From the NCBI GenBank assembly GCA_022641835.1, contig CP048718.1, positions 248,001-312,000 on the forward strand: 64,000 nucleotides of DNA, given 5' to 3'. Position 1 is the first letter of the stretch; every line of letters begins with the position of its first letter. Under the pieces are notes generated by a model. The model saw only the letters and a list, made by a program, of their open reading frames with translations, was not told where the DNA came from and made no database searches. The position numbers and the translations under genes were made by a program. Shown one piece after another: positions 35,965-46,266 of this stretch. Origin of the DNA: Petasospora fabianii (Eukaryota; Ascomycota; Saccharomycetes; Phaffomycetales; Wickerhamomycetaceae).

Positions 35965-37830
35965 ATGGACGTTAGTATCGGTAACGAGCTTAAGGACGCT
36001 TTCAAGGAGACCGATAACTGGGTGGGTAACAACTTGGTGTTTCTATCTGACGTGGAACAGTTCTATCGACAACGTTCACAAATTGAAAAGGAGTATGCTA
36101 CAAAGTTACAAGCTCTCAGTTCTGAATATTTAAAGAAGAAAGCTACAAGAACCACCAACGTCTCCGTTGGTGATAACCCCAAATTCACTCCTGGATCATT
36201 AGAGAGTGCTACGCTCGTTGCATGGACTGAAATCCTCTCTCAAACTGAGACAATTGCCAAGAATCATCAAAACTTTTCAAATGAATTGAGTATCAAATCC
36301 GCTGACCAAGTGTTAGCATTACAGAGAACTTGTGAGGCATTGAAGATTCGAATTGAGAATATTCATCAAGAGACTCTCTTGAAGAAGAAAGATGAAGTTT
36401 TCGATCAGGTCACCCGTGCAAAGAAAGAGTATGATGAGACATGTTCTAGTATGGAATCTACGAGATCCAAAGCTGAGAAATCTGGGAACAAAGAGAAATA
36501 TCAGAGAAAGCTTACTGAAAAAGAGACAGATATGAACGTTGCCAAGAACAATTACCTTATCAAGATCAGTATCGCTAATCGTATCAAGGATAAGTTTTAC
36601 TATCAAGACTTACCAGAGGTTCTTGATATCCTCCAAGATGTCTCTGAATTTAAGACCAAGCATCTCAACAGATTGTGGAAGAATGCAGCAACACTTGAGA
36701 TGAATAAAAACACTCGTGATACCAAATGTCTTGAACGTATGACTACAGTTATCAATGAAAACTTGCCACATCTCGATACTGCCATGTTCATCAAGCATAA
36801 CCAATCCCAATGGAGTGAACCACAGGATTTCTACTATATCCCATCTTCGATCTGGCATGATGATGATACATTCGTGACTAAACCTGCTGAGCTTAGTGCA
36901 TTGAAAAAGACATTGATGATTGCACACAAGACTGTTGACAAATATGAAGAGGCATTGGAGTCCGAGAGAGAAAGACTCAACTCTCTTCAACAAAAGAGAC
37001 AAGAGTATAAGGCTAAACCTGATGAAGAATTTGAATTCAAGGCCTCAATTGATTCTCTCCAGGGTTATTTGAATACACTGGGTCATTTTGTTGTTGATGA
37101 AACACTTAAAGTCTCTGCACAAGTTGAAATTGAAACTATCGAGAATAATGCAGGTGAACAGGATTTATCATTGGATAACTTACAAATCACTACTAAAAAG
37201 AGAGGATTCTTATCACGTCTTAAAGGTGGATCATCGAAAAAGGATGTTGTCCAGGATTTATCTGCCAGTGGTAACGGCAGTGGTGGTGCAGACGTCTTTG
37301 GTGATGGTGAATCTATCAAGTCGGGGAAATCACATCATTCATCTTCACACTTCAGAATTGGTTCATTGATGAGACATCGTGGTACTTCGATATCATCATC
37401 TGCAACGGCTGCTACGTCCGCAACTACATCACTTCAAGGGACGGCATTATACGCATACCAAGCTGGTGGAGATGATGAAGTTTCAATCTCAGCAAATGAA
37501 TCATTTGCAGTTGTAGCTGCAGATGATGGATCAGGTTGGACTGAGATTCATAAGGATGATGGATCTCAAGGCTTAGTACCAACATCATATATCCAAGTGT
37601 CTACAGTGGAAAAGAAAAGGGAACCACCAGCGGTGACTCCACGTAAGGGTGCTCGTAAGATCTCATATTGTGTCGCTAAGTACGATTATACTGCAACTGA
37701 GGATAATGAGTTGACGATAAGAGCTGGTGATCGTATTGAAGTTGTGAAAGGTGATGATGGTGGATGGACCGAAGGTGAGTTGAATGGTACTACTGGTTTG
37801 TTCCCTACAGCTTACGTGGAGTTTGAGTGA
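35965..37830 (+). CDS. BZZ1: F-BAR and double-SH3 protein Bzz1
   Basis: The ATG at 35965 gives 621 residues; S. cerevisiae Bzz1 is 633. Residues 1 to about 270 are the F-BAR domain (IGNELKDAFKETDNWV, QRSQIEKEYATKL), continuing as coiled coil to about 390. A Ser/Gly-rich linker leads to two SH3 domains at about 491-545 (ALYAYQAGGDDEVS, GLVPTSYIQV) and 566-621 (AKYDYTATEDNELT, GLFPTAYVEFE). The protein ends right after the second SH3. Bzz1 works with Las17 and type I myosins to drive actin assembly and membrane scission at endocytic sites. It shares a promoter rich in cell-cycle-type elements with ARF3. Confidence 0.96.
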   Translation: MDVSIGNELKDAFKETDNWVGNNLVFLSDVEQFYRQRSQIEKEYATKLQALSSEYLKKKATRTTNVSVGDNPKFTPGSLESATLVAWTEILSQTETIAKNHQNFSNELSIKSADQVLALQRTCEALKIRIENIHQETLLKKKDEVFDQVTRAKKEYDETCSSMESTRSKAEKSGNKEKYQRKLTEKETDMNVAKNNYLIKISIANRIKDKFYYQDLPEVLDILQDVSEFKTKHLNRLWKNAATLEMNKNTRDTKCLERMTTVINENLPHLDTAMFIKHNQSQWSEPQDFYYIPSSIWHDDDTFVTKPAELSALKKTLMIAHKTVDKYEEALESERERLNSLQQKRQEYKAKPDEEFEFKASIDSLQGYLNTLGHFVVDETLKVSAQVEIETIENNAGEQDLSLDNLQITTKKRGFLSRLKGGSSKKDVVQDLSASGNGSGGADVFGDGESIKSGKSHHSSSHFRIGSLMRHRGTSISSSATAATSATTSLQGTALYAYQAGGDDEVSISANESFAVVAADDGSGWTEIHKDDGSQGLVPTSYIQVSTVEKKREPPAVTPRKGARKISYCVAKYDYTATEDNELTIRAGDRIEVVKGDDGGWTEGELNGTTGLFPTAYVEFE

Positions 37831-38256
37831 GTCTGATTCTATTGTGTTGTTAATATAAAAGTTAACTGACTTGTTCCTAGATGTAGTGCTTGTAGTCATG
37901 TCATCTAGAGAGTAAACCACTCTCCAGTATATGACGCAGCTACCTCCTTAACTATGCCCCGCGTACTCTTGTTTCCCTCATATACGTATCTTAGGATACC
38001 ATATATAAAACTGCACTAACCATTGACTATATCAATCAAGACAATAGAAATAGACAACAGATAAATCATTCTAATCAATCCTTCCTCATCGATGACGTAA
38101 TCCTGATAGGCACCGGAATAACAAAAAAACATCCAAACACCACCCCCATCCTAAAGATACAACAACTACGCAGGGTAACAGGTTCTAAAGTAAACAATTA
38201 GAGAGCTGGCGGTAACTCTCTCCATACGAACCGCCATAAAACAGCGCCCTGATACA
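37831..38256. other. Intergenic region between BZZ1 and the next gene
   Basis: 426 bp between tandem plus-strand genes. A TATA-like CATATATAAAA lies at 38000-38011, about 250 bp before the next start. Nothing else is supportable. Confidence 0.4.
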
Positions 38257-41200
38257 ATGGTAGGGGAGAAGCGTCGTTCAATGCTGTTCCCCTTCTTCTC
38301 AGAGAAGAAGCCGGAAGCCAAGTTCGAGGTGGTGAACCGTAAGCGCTCGCCACTTGCCAACTCAGCCGCCGCATCGACAGCATCAGCCGCCTCCACATCC
38401 AATGCCAAAACGTCAGATACACAACAGAAGAAGGTCATTAAGCCTACACCCTTTGATGATGTGGCTCATAGAGTAACTTCTGCCCATTCGTCTCAAGTGT
38501 CAACTTCAACAGCCAAGACTGGCCCAAAGACCACTCAAAAGGCTACAGCGGTAACGAACAAGCCAACGACAAAGACTCAAATCAAGTCACAGAATACGAT
38601 ACGATATGCAGATGCTCCTCAAGCTAACTTGAACTTTAATGACATACCACCTGTGCCGGATTACAATACCAGATCATTTGCTCCTCCAGTGACGATCCAG
38701 GGAAGAGCAGTCTCCATCGCTAAGACAAATGCCCCACCGAGACGTAAACCACCAACATGGGATCAGTCTAGGACCGTCGATAATCCTGAAAGAGTTGAAT
38801 CACCAGCAGCTGAAGAAAGCACATTCTCTATATCAATATCACCAGTTGGAAGCCATACGACCGGCGTTCCAACGATCCATGTTCAAGACTTGGATAACTT
38901 GCAGGATCAAATCAAAGAAGCACGGCCAATAGTCTTCAAACAAGAGTCAAAGCAAACGATACCACGCTCACCACGTCTCACATTCACACAAGACAATAAT
39001 TCATCTTCATCAATTTCATTTGGTCAACTGCCTGGTGCTTTCCCGCTCTCTCGTGCACAGACTCCAGATACTACTGCGCCCGATTCAGTATCAAAGACAC
39101 CATTCTACAGTCCTGGATCCAACCCTGGATCCATTGAGCAGCCACCACTAGCGCCAGCATTGGCAGAGTCCAACAGAAATAGCAAGATCTCATACGACTC
39201 TCAGTTAGAGTTCTTTGACGCTAGTGACAATATCCAAAAGAGCACACCAACGCTGGATACACAGGGCTCATTAGAAAAATTGCATCAACAGCCAGAGATT
39301 GGAATCCCATCAGACACTTTTAATCAGGCTCAAGAGGAACAACATCCCCACCTTCCTCATAGTTACAGCTACGAGGACTCAATAGGTGACAGTGATATCG
39401 AGCTTAACACATCTACTGAAGATTCTACACATGTTAGACAGCCATCACCAGTGAAAGAACAACCACCTGGATTTCAGGATAACCCTATCTACCAGAGCTA
39501 CAGTGTCGAATCATTTGCCCCAAGTGTCGAGTCCACTGCTGATAGTAAAGTTGAATCTGTTGCTGAGAGTGAAGTCAGTTTTGTCAAACCGCTGAACTTC
39601 CATAAGAAAACAATAAGTTCCGTCTCCAACAACACAATCATCGCTGGCGATGTTCAGGGACACAAGAAGAAGCTGTCATTGTCCGATGAAATAATGAGAG
39701 ACATTGAGAACTACAGACCTGGAGGCTTGCACAGTGATGGACTTGTGAGTGAAGACGATAGTGAATACTCGCCAGTGACACCGCTACAAATTGGTGGAGC
39801 TGATGATGATGATGATGATGAAGGCTCCAATTCGCGTGACGTTTGGACACTACCACAGCGCCAGAGTAGTCTATCTCAGGAGGTTGACACTCATTTTGAT
39901 GATACAATTCGTGGTGGTGATGATGATATGTCTCCAAGACTTGACCCTACTGTTGATGAAACTTTCGATGATGTTACGACACCGCAATTGGCTGTGATAA
40001 ACGGTGAAGGCGACTATGTAAAAGACGACGGTTCTCTGTTCCAAGATTCGTCAGAAGAAGACTTGAAAAATGCTCGTGACCCAGTGAGTGAAATGATTCC
40101 TCTGCAGGCTCCTCATTCAATGGCTCAATTTGGGGCAGATAGCATCTCTCGAAAAACTTCTTTGGAACCAGAAATTGACTTTGTTCAGTCTCCGGCTAAC
40201 CAATATGGTGGTCCTCCAGAGACACCACACTCAAGAGACATAAATGATACAAGCTTTTATGACCAATCCAACTCAGTGGTGCCACAGACCACTTCTTTGG
40301 AGGAGCTACATCGTCGATATACTGACTCTGACCAACCATCTGTTGAAACTCATGGACAGATGTCTGTCGCTCCAAGTGAAACATATAACAGAGGCCTTGC
40401 TCCTTCTACACCATCATCATCTGTAAGAGATGACCGATCATCTTACAGCTACCAACATTCCCCAGAACGTCGCACATTCCGCGTTATGAACGAATCTCCA
40501 AGTGTCAATGCTGATAGGATGAGCACTTCCGAGTCATCTCGTTATAGAGATGACATTTCTAATGGCTCACCTGTCGATGCACCAAGAACATTCCATGTTG
40601 TTAATAATGGTGGTTACAGTCACAGTGATGAAGACTCATTTGGTGCAGATGGATCAGACTCCATTGGACAAGAATACAGTGTTGTTCGTCAAAATGACTT
40701 GACTATGATCCCACCACCGATCCATGATGACAGTTCGGGTGATGGTCTCAGCTTCACTGCCAGATCCCCAAGAGAAAGTGAATTCAGTATTGGCTCACCA
40801 CCAAAGATGGAATATACTGGATCATCCATGGATTTCCACGACACAGATCTTGGTCCTCCGATGACACCACCACAGAGTAGTAGTCGTATTTCGGATTTGT
40901 CTATCCCAATGCATTCGAACCATACTGGTTCCTCCCCACCAACCACTTCTCATCTTCCTCAACAACAACAACCGGTCTATGACACACGCATTGAAGAGAA
41001 AGCAGCCCCCGTGCAGAACCTCGGCTTATTCCAAGGGAAATCTAGACGTCCACCACCGGGTGGTGCTCTTGCTGTCCCAACACGTGTTGGACGTTCCTCT
41101 TCCATAACTGGGCCCTCGAACAATTATAACACGCTCAAGGAGGATGTTGAATCGCCACCACCACAACATCACATACCTGAGAAATCTGACTATGTTGATA

Positions 41201-41706
41201 TGTTGCGATTTGGTGCAGGTACTACCAATACTAAAGCTAGCGCGTCGTCATGGGGGCTCCCTATTGGTATTGCTGAGATTGATCATTCGAGGTTTGTATC
41301 ATCTTCATCAAAGGTGATGTATAAGAGATCTACACGTTTGCATAAGAATGATTTAAAGCATGGTAAAGTGAGGCAACGTCAGCTTGCCCTTGAGGTTGGT
41401 GATGATGACGAGGATGAAGTTTCCACACATGGTGTTGATAGTAAGAGAGGATCTGCGGAGTTGAAAAGATATGAGACTGGAACTTCTAATCTTTCAGTTG
41501 GAAGCTCAGCACACTCAATGACGAGTTTATCTCCAAGAAAGGATATTTCAGTTAAGGATAGCACGTCATTGAACAGAAGTGGAACGCTATTGGTTGATAA
41601 GCTCCCCCAAGTTTCTGTTGGTGTTGGAAGAAGTGGTACTGTGAGGGATGCATCCAAGGCACAGATGACATTGTTCATCGCTAACCCAGATGCTGATAGT
41701 GATTAA
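38257..41706 (+). CDS. Large Ser/Pro-rich disordered protein, family not identified
   Basis: The ATG at 38257 opens a continuous 1149-residue frame. Composition is rich in Ser, Pro, Asp, Gln and Thr over about 1000 residues, with many S/T-P sites and a Ca-rich-like acidic run (DDDDDDEGS near residue 515). A basic N-terminus (VGEKRRSMLFPFFSEKK) and a motif NFNDIPPVPDYNTRSF near residue 130 look conserved. The last 150 residues are more ordered: GLPIGIAEIDHSRFVSSSSKVMYKR, then RLHKNDLKHGKVRQRQLALEV, ending MTLFIANPDADSD. No catalytic domain is seen. The profile suits a cortical or signalling scaffold regulated by phosphorylation; this is inference. A relation to Fyv8-type yeast proteins crossed my mind but I cannot support it. 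Confidence 0.75.
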   Translation: MVGEKRRSMLFPFFSEKKPEAKFEVVNRKRSPLANSAAASTASAASTSNAKTSDTQQKKVIKPTPFDDVAHRVTSAHSSQVSTSTAKTGPKTTQKATAVTNKPTTKTQIKSQNTIRYADAPQANLNFNDIPPVPDYNTRSFAPPVTIQGRAVSIAKTNAPPRRKPPTWDQSRTVDNPERVESPAAEESTFSISISPVGSHTTGVPTIHVQDLDNLQDQIKEARPIVFKQESKQTIPRSPRLTFTQDNNSSSSISFGQLPGAFPLSRAQTPDTTAPDSVSKTPFYSPGSNPGSIEQPPLAPALAESNRNSKISYDSQLEFFDASDNIQKSTPTLDTQGSLEKLHQQPEIGIPSDTFNQAQEEQHPHLPHSYSYEDSIGDSDIELNTSTEDSTHVRQPSPVKEQPPGFQDNPIYQSYSVESFAPSVESTADSKVESVAESEVSFVKPLNFHKKTISSVSNNTIIAGDVQGHKKKLSLSDEIMRDIENYRPGGLHSDGLVSEDDSEYSPVTPLQIGGADDDDDDEGSNSRDVWTLPQRQSSLSQEVDTHFDDTIRGGDDDMSPRLDPTVDETFDDVTTPQLAVINGEGDYVKDDGSLFQDSSEEDLKNARDPVSEMIPLQAPHSMAQFGADSISRKTSLEPEIDFVQSPANQYGGPPETPHSRDINDTSFYDQSNSVVPQTTSLEELHRRYTDSDQPSVETHGQMSVAPSETYNRGLAPSTPSSSVRDDRSSYSYQHSPERRTFRVMNESPSVNADRMSTSESSRYRDDISNGSPVDAPRTFHVVNNGGYSHSDEDSFGADGSDSIGQEYSVVRQNDLTMIPPPIHDDSSGDGLSFTARSPRESEFSIGSPPKMEYTGSSMDFHDTDLGPPMTPPQSSSRISDLSIPMHSNHTGSSPPTTSHLPQQQQPVYDTRIEEKAAPVQNLGLFQGKSRRPPPGGALAVPTRVGRSSSITGPSNNYNTLKEDVESPPPQHHIPEKSDYVDMLRFGAGTTNTKASASSWGLPIGIAEIDHSRFVSSSSKVMYKRSTRLHKNDLKHGKVRQRQLALEVGDDDEDEVSTHGVDSKRGSAELKRYETGTSNLSVGSSAHSMTSLSPRKDISVKDSTSLNRSGTLLVDKLPQVSVGVGRSGTVRDASKAQMTLFIANPDADSD

Positions 41707-41816
41707 TAATATCCATTGTGAATAATATCTGCATTATATCTGTCCATAGAAGTAGCTGACGAGCCATTTTGTTGATTAACATATAAATAATAGTAACATG
41801 CTGACGTGTGTATATA

Positions 41817-43703
41817 TCAGAACGTAAACTCCTCAAGAACAATATTCACCTCATGCTTCTCCATACTCTTCACCCCGAATCTCCTCAACTCACACATGAG
41901 CGAGTGTGGACCACACCCAATGACGTGTAACTTGTTAAACGGAGCATCAATGGTATCAAACAGTAATTGTTGTATATCTGGTCTTCCCTGCTTTGCTGTA
42001 CACCACACTATGACTTTTTCGTTGCTGGCAAACTTCACAGTTTGAAGGAGATTCTCATGACGACTGATCCAGATGAATGAAACGTTGTACCCAGAGTTGT
42101 GATAGTATTGAAGAAGTGGAAGGGTGAGAGCAGCACCTACACCACCAGCACACAGGATGATTTTTTCATCTTCAGATGAAGTTGTGGTAGAGGTGTTAGA
42201 GATAGCAGGTATTATTGTGGATAGTGACATTGATGATTGTCCTGGTAGGAGATTGCATGCCTTATCATCATCGAGTTGAGTGGATTCAGTGTTTTTATAC
42301 TCGTTCGAAGTGTATTGGATCTCGCTGTCTGTACCATTACTGATGCTTCTGATCCGTGTTGTATCAGACATGGTAAAGACCTCTGGATCCTCAATGAGTT
42401 CATAGGCTCTTGAGCTTGGTGTTGATGTAATTATTCTTTTGGATAATGCATCAACTTCTGGGAGATGGGCATGAGATAAACCGTAAGGACCATGGATAAA
42501 ACATGTGAAGTAGGAGTGTTTGGATCCGGTGTCCTTTATATGGTTATACAGCTTTTCTGTGAATCCATGATAGACTTTGATCATAAGCACGGCTCTTCCG
42601 TCTTCTTCTATAGATGCAATAGTAAAGGGATGAGCCTCGAGCCATTTGATAGCTGGGATCTGAATGAAGAGATGATTTGAAGGTGACCATTTGAACTGAC
42701 GGTTATTGAACTTGAAGAGACACCATGAGAAAAGCTTTTGGGAAGTTGAGAGTGATGAGACTTTTGGGTTAATGGAAATGATCAAGTAGTTGTTGTCGTC
42801 TCCACCAGTGACGATGGAGACTTTACACTCAAGACACCAGAGATACCAGATCCATCTAACGAGTCGATCGTAGAGTAGGGCGTACACTGTGAGTAGAGTG
42901 AATGGCTTACAGTTGTGATGATGCTTGGAGAAGACTGGAAGGAAAGCCAAAGCAGAGATGATGTGAACGTAATAGAATAACTCGTACAACTTAGTCCTTA
43001 CAAATGCAAAAGATGTAACAGTGATGGCGAGATAAGTGGAGATGATAAACCCACCAGTGAGGGTAAAGTGGTTTGTGAAGCAGTATTCCCATGCAAGAGC
43101 ATAGATAAAGGAGACTGTATGAAGAAGAGAGAAGAAGATGACAAGTATTCCTATCCATTTGTGGTAGATGATCATGTTTTCGTATGAAACATTGAGGAAG
43201 TGAAGAAGTGGACCCGATTTCAAAGGAACGAGATATAAGAGTGGAACATTTGATCCGGCAATGAGACCCGTACGTAGGGCAAAGTTGAAAGAGTCATCAA
43301 TCTGGAAGTGTACAAACAGCACTGTGAGGTTAATTGCCCAGAATATAGAGACAAGGATCAGATTTGTCCATGTGTTGAACCATGTCTTGATCAAAGGGAT
43401 AGGTGGTTCCGATGCGAGGAACTGATGGATCTTGATCACTTGTCTCCTTACAAATCCGTACTCAGAATGTGTTCTTGATGGCTTATTCTTCAAAACTTTA
43501 CCAGTATAGAAGCTGTAGATAACACGGAATGCCCGTGTAACAAGATTCAGAGTGACAAGAAGACATACAACTCCGACAAGAAAGTACTGATAGTGCCATA
43601 TGTTGGACTTTGTCTCGTAGATGTGACGGTAGACGAGCGCATGCTTCGTCCGGAACGGATCCTCATACCGAAATGGGTAACTGGGAGGATGCCAGATGTT
43701 CAT
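41817..43703 (-). CDS. Ferric reductase-like transmembrane protein (FRE family)
   Basis: The ATG at 43703 gives 628 residues. About seven membrane segments span residues 45-280. Two bis-histidine haem pairs are seen: HKWIGILVIFFSLLH (Hx13H) and HIISALAFLPVFSKH (Hx13H). The cytosolic half has the FAD motif HPFTIAS, the NADPH-binding CAGGVGAALTLPLL and the C-terminal CGPHSLMCELRRFGV. This is the complete Fre layout, moving electrons from NADPH through FAD and two haems to Fe3+ or Cu2+. No secretory signal peptide is evident, unlike Fre1/Fre2; this resembles Fre8-like or other internal members, but the exact subtype is not assigned. A disordered loop (residues about 425-510) interrupts the NADPH domain. 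It is convergent with the upstream-lying disordered-protein gene (110 bp). Confidence 0.9.
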   Translation of the reverse strand: MNIWHPPSYPFRYEDPFRTKHALVYRHIYETKSNIWHYQYFLVGVVCLLVTLNLVTRAFRVIYSFYTGKVLKNKPSRTHSEYGFVRRQVIKIHQFLASEPPIPLIKTWFNTWTNLILVSIFWAINLTVLFVHFQIDDSFNFALRTGLIAGSNVPLLYLVPLKSGPLLHFLNVSYENMIIYHKWIGILVIFFSLLHTVSFIYALAWEYCFTNHFTLTGGFIISTYLAITVTSFAFVRTKLYELFYYVHIISALAFLPVFSKHHHNCKPFTLLTVYALLYDRLVRWIWYLWCLECKVSIVTGGDDNNYLIISINPKVSSLSTSQKLFSWCLFKFNNRQFKWSPSNHLFIQIPAIKWLEAHPFTIASIEEDGRAVLMIKVYHGFTEKLYNHIKDTGSKHSYFTCFIHGPYGLSHAHLPEVDALSKRIITSTPSSRAYELIEDPEVFTMSDTTRIRSISNGTDSEIQYTSNEYKNTESTQLDDDKACNLLPGQSSMSLSTIIPAISNTSTTTSSEDEKIILCAGGVGAALTLPLLQYYHNSGYNVSFIWISRHENLLQTVKFASNEKVIVWCTAKQGRPDIQQLLFDTIDAPFNKLHVIGCGPHSLMCELRRFGVKSMEKHEVNIVLEEFTF

Positions 43704-44721
43704 CTTGTGTAATGAGATGGTCTATAATGAATGGATATGGTGTAGGAAGACTAGAAAGAGAGAAGAGAGATATAGATATAGAGATCAAAGAGATAAAACA
43801 GATCGCGAAACCGGGTGTTTAAAGACACCAGGGGACATTAGAGGCTTTTGGAGGCTTTGAGATTCTGTGTGTGATGTCCTTTGTCTTTTCTTTTGTCTAA
43901 TGTCAGTTGCTTATAGCGTTAGCAAATAAGAGATACTAAACAAGAGATATCTCCGTACAGCTTTCCGGGTGTTTCCCTCTTGCTGACAACTCCGCGTGCC
44001 TTTGTTGGCTTAATACGGTATCTCAAGCAGCACAGATCAAAGAAGCTTCTGTGCCGGAAATGTGTATTTATCCTGTATCATTGTCTAACGAAGAAGTATA
44101 TAATTTTGATAAAGAATATGTTCAATTGCCAATTTAAGTCCAATCTATGTCCAGTCGAGTCCAGAGCCCTTTATTGGGTGGAAAAGTTGTACTGTTGACC
44201 TCTTGGCCCGGGCTTATTCCGGAATTAGTCGGTCCTATCGGAGGTTATTTCATTTAGCCGGGACGGCCCTTTCAATGAACTCATTTTATCTTTACTAACT
44301 TAGCCATGATGAGGTAGGGAGGAAGTGGATCTATATCTGGTGTAGTACTATAGTATGGGAAGAGCCACATCTAAAAGGATTTCTTCTTTTATAAGCTGGG
44401 ATCATACGAGTTCATAGGAACTAGGGAACCGAACATTAACCCTACCGAAGATAAGCAAGGCAAATGAATGACACTCTTAAGATGTCATGACCACGAGAAG
44501 GCGCAGTATTTAGATAGAGATGACCTCAAGTATACTAAAGTCGAGATGACTCATAAAAATGCATGTAATTAGTAAAGATTTAAGGTAATCATACAGTGAG
44601 GAGCGAACAAGCAACTAAACGTCATTGTGCTTATCTATCAACAGCTCGTACTTCTAACTACATCACAATATTTTTAATCAAACTCGTAAAAGACATAAAC
44701 TCATAAACAGTCATGCAAACA
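43704..44721. promoter_or_regulatory. Intergenic region upstream of the FRE-like gene
   Basis: 1018 bp without a supportable gene. CGCGAAA is at 43804-43810, adjacent to CCGGGTGTTT (43811-43820). A second CCGGGTGTTT starts at 43965. TACCGTATTAA is on the minus strand at 44010-44020. A 7 bp stem with an 11 nt loop is at 44030-44054 but is within chance expectation. The frame 43980-44198 looks random. Confidence 0.4.
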
Positions 44722-45756
44722 TTATTCCTGATAAGGAGGTAGGTCATCGCCCCCCTCGTACCTCTTATACACTGGTGGAGGCTCATTAACACTTGTCCGA
44801 GGTTGTACATGCAAAGCAACAGTTCTTTCTAAAACTATCTGTTCCACGACTGGATTTTCCTCTTCTGACGGAATTGATACTCTGGTGGGGGTAACATTTG
44901 CTCTTGAGTTGGAATTGGATCTTGGAGTCTCTGTTTTGCAAATCCTGCTGATGTATTTAAGGTCATACCAAAGGCATAGAATGACATCAACCACTTCACA
45001 ACAGATAACAACTATCAATAGCCTTGTCATTGTGGATCCCTTTTCCGGATAGATCTTGTAGATGCTGTAGCGATCGTCAAAAGCATTGTAGATTCTGCTG
45101 ATGAATCTGTTGGAATTCTTGACTGTGATGCATGATATGGTCAGTGCAAGTATACTGAAGAGTGTAAGGAGTGTCGCTAGTAGTATGATCTTGGATGATC
45201 TGAGTTTCCTTGGAGAACATATGAAACAGAACACAATGATGAATAAGATAGTATTGAGAGCAACACTGGCACCAATAAGGGTGAAGATCTTCTTTGAAGT
45301 TGCTTTAAGTTCCGATTCTGATGGGAGAGCTGAAGGAAGAGTGATGTCATATTTATTCTTCAAATGAATAGTATCACCAATCACTGGACTCTCACTGAAC
45401 ATCATATCATCAATGGAAAAATTCCATTGCGGGAACTTGTGGAACTTACGATCTTCACCCCATCTAGACCCTGTGTAACCCCAAAGTCCCAATTCATAAG
45501 TTCTCTGAAGATCTGTGTCGTAAAGGTTAAAATGCGGCACTTTACCTTCTGGATATTCTCTTCTGATGGCCCTGAGATAGACAAAAGATGCATTCATAAA
45601 GGCAAAATTGATTGTAGCAACATTAGTTACGCCCTGGATTGGAGTGCAAAGGACAACAGAGAGGGCAAGAGCACATAGTGTTGGTATAAGCATGGCACAT
45701 CCACAGTGGGAAATGTCCACTTTCTTCGATAGCTTAGTTTCCGTATTCGTTTCCAT
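44722..45756 (-). CDS. SUR7/PalI-type four-span membrane protein
   Basis: The ATG at 45756 gives 344 residues. There are four membrane segments: about residues 20-42, 160-182 (LIGASVALNTILFIIVFCFIC), 190-210 (IILLATLLTLFSILALTISCI) and 245-265. A long first extracellular loop carries GLWGYTGSRWG, which corresponds to the family's GLWGYC signature with Thr in place of Cys. The cytosolic tail has an Rsp5-type PPxY motif (PPVY) and ends DDLPPYQE. Fungal SUR7/PalI proteins act in eisosomes or in Rim-pathway pH sensing. Which role applies here is not determinable. The tail motif suggests ubiquitin-dependent sorting (inference). Confidence 0.75.
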   Translation of the reverse strand: METNTETKLSKKVDISHCGCAMLIPTLCALALSVVLCTPIQGVTNVATINFAFMNASFVYLRAIRREYPEGKVPHFNLYDTDLQRTYELGLWGYTGSRWGEDRKFHKFPQWNFSIDDMMFSESPVIGDTIHLKNKYDITLPSALPSESELKATSKKIFTLIGASVALNTILFIIVFCFICSPRKLRSSKIILLATLLTLFSILALTISCITVKNSNRFISRIYNAFDDRYSIYKIYPEKGSTMTRLLIVVICCEVVDVILCLWYDLKYISRICKTETPRSNSNSRANVTPTRVSIPSEEENPVVEQIVLERTVALHVQPRTSVNEPPPVYKRYEGGDDLPPYQE

Positions 45757-46266
45757 AAATTACTCGGAGTGATTGGGTGATAAGCAAGTCAAGGTAAAGG
45801 TAAGAGGTGGAAAGGGTCCACCAGACTCTATATGTATATATATACATAGCCCCTGGGGAACTGAGTGACTACAACAGTGTCCACGTGCTTGTCTGTGTAA
45901 TGACATACTGATGTTGAAAGCAAATGATCAGGGACCAACGCCGGCGGCTCTATCTCTTTCTTACGATAAGGTCACGCGAAGCACTGTTATTATATTCATA
46001 AAGTATTGATTGTGCCTGAGATGACACTTTGCTTAATCAATCGAGGCCGCTTATGACCGGCCCCGAACACGCCGGCAGCAACCGCAGCCGAGCCGTTGGT
46101 AGCCGCCGGTGCCTAAAACGGAAGTATTCCCGGAACCCCTTCTTATTGGGTGTCCGGGTGTGTGGCTTACATTTTTGGTTAGTCAGCCTATTGACAGATC
46201 AGAGACAAGCGTTGTGCTTCACTTTCTACTCGGCTTATATCTCTATTAAGACGCCATTCATATCAA
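45757..46266. promoter_or_regulatory. Divergent promoter, SUR7-like / FMN1
   Basis: 510 bp. A TATA-rich run is at 45830-45848. CACGTG is at 45882-45887. A CCGG/CGG-rich block covers 45938-45948 and 46053-46140, including GCCGGCAG and GCCGCCGGTG. A Rap1-like element on the minus strand (GGGTGTCCGGGTGTGTGG) is at 46148-46165. No gene is seen. Confidence 0.5.

Noticed and set aside
38257-41706. Assignment of the disordered protein to FYV8
   Set aside because: The resemblance is only in composition and general length. No shared motif could be stated with confidence.
44030-44054. 7 bp hairpin GCACAGA/TCTGTGC with 11 nt loop
   Set aside because: One such stem in about 1 kb is near chance expectation, and no other RNA feature surrounds it.
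43980-44198. 72-codon plus-strand frame upstream of the FRE-like gene
   Set aside because: No homologue recognised, random-like composition, and it lies in probable promoter DNA.
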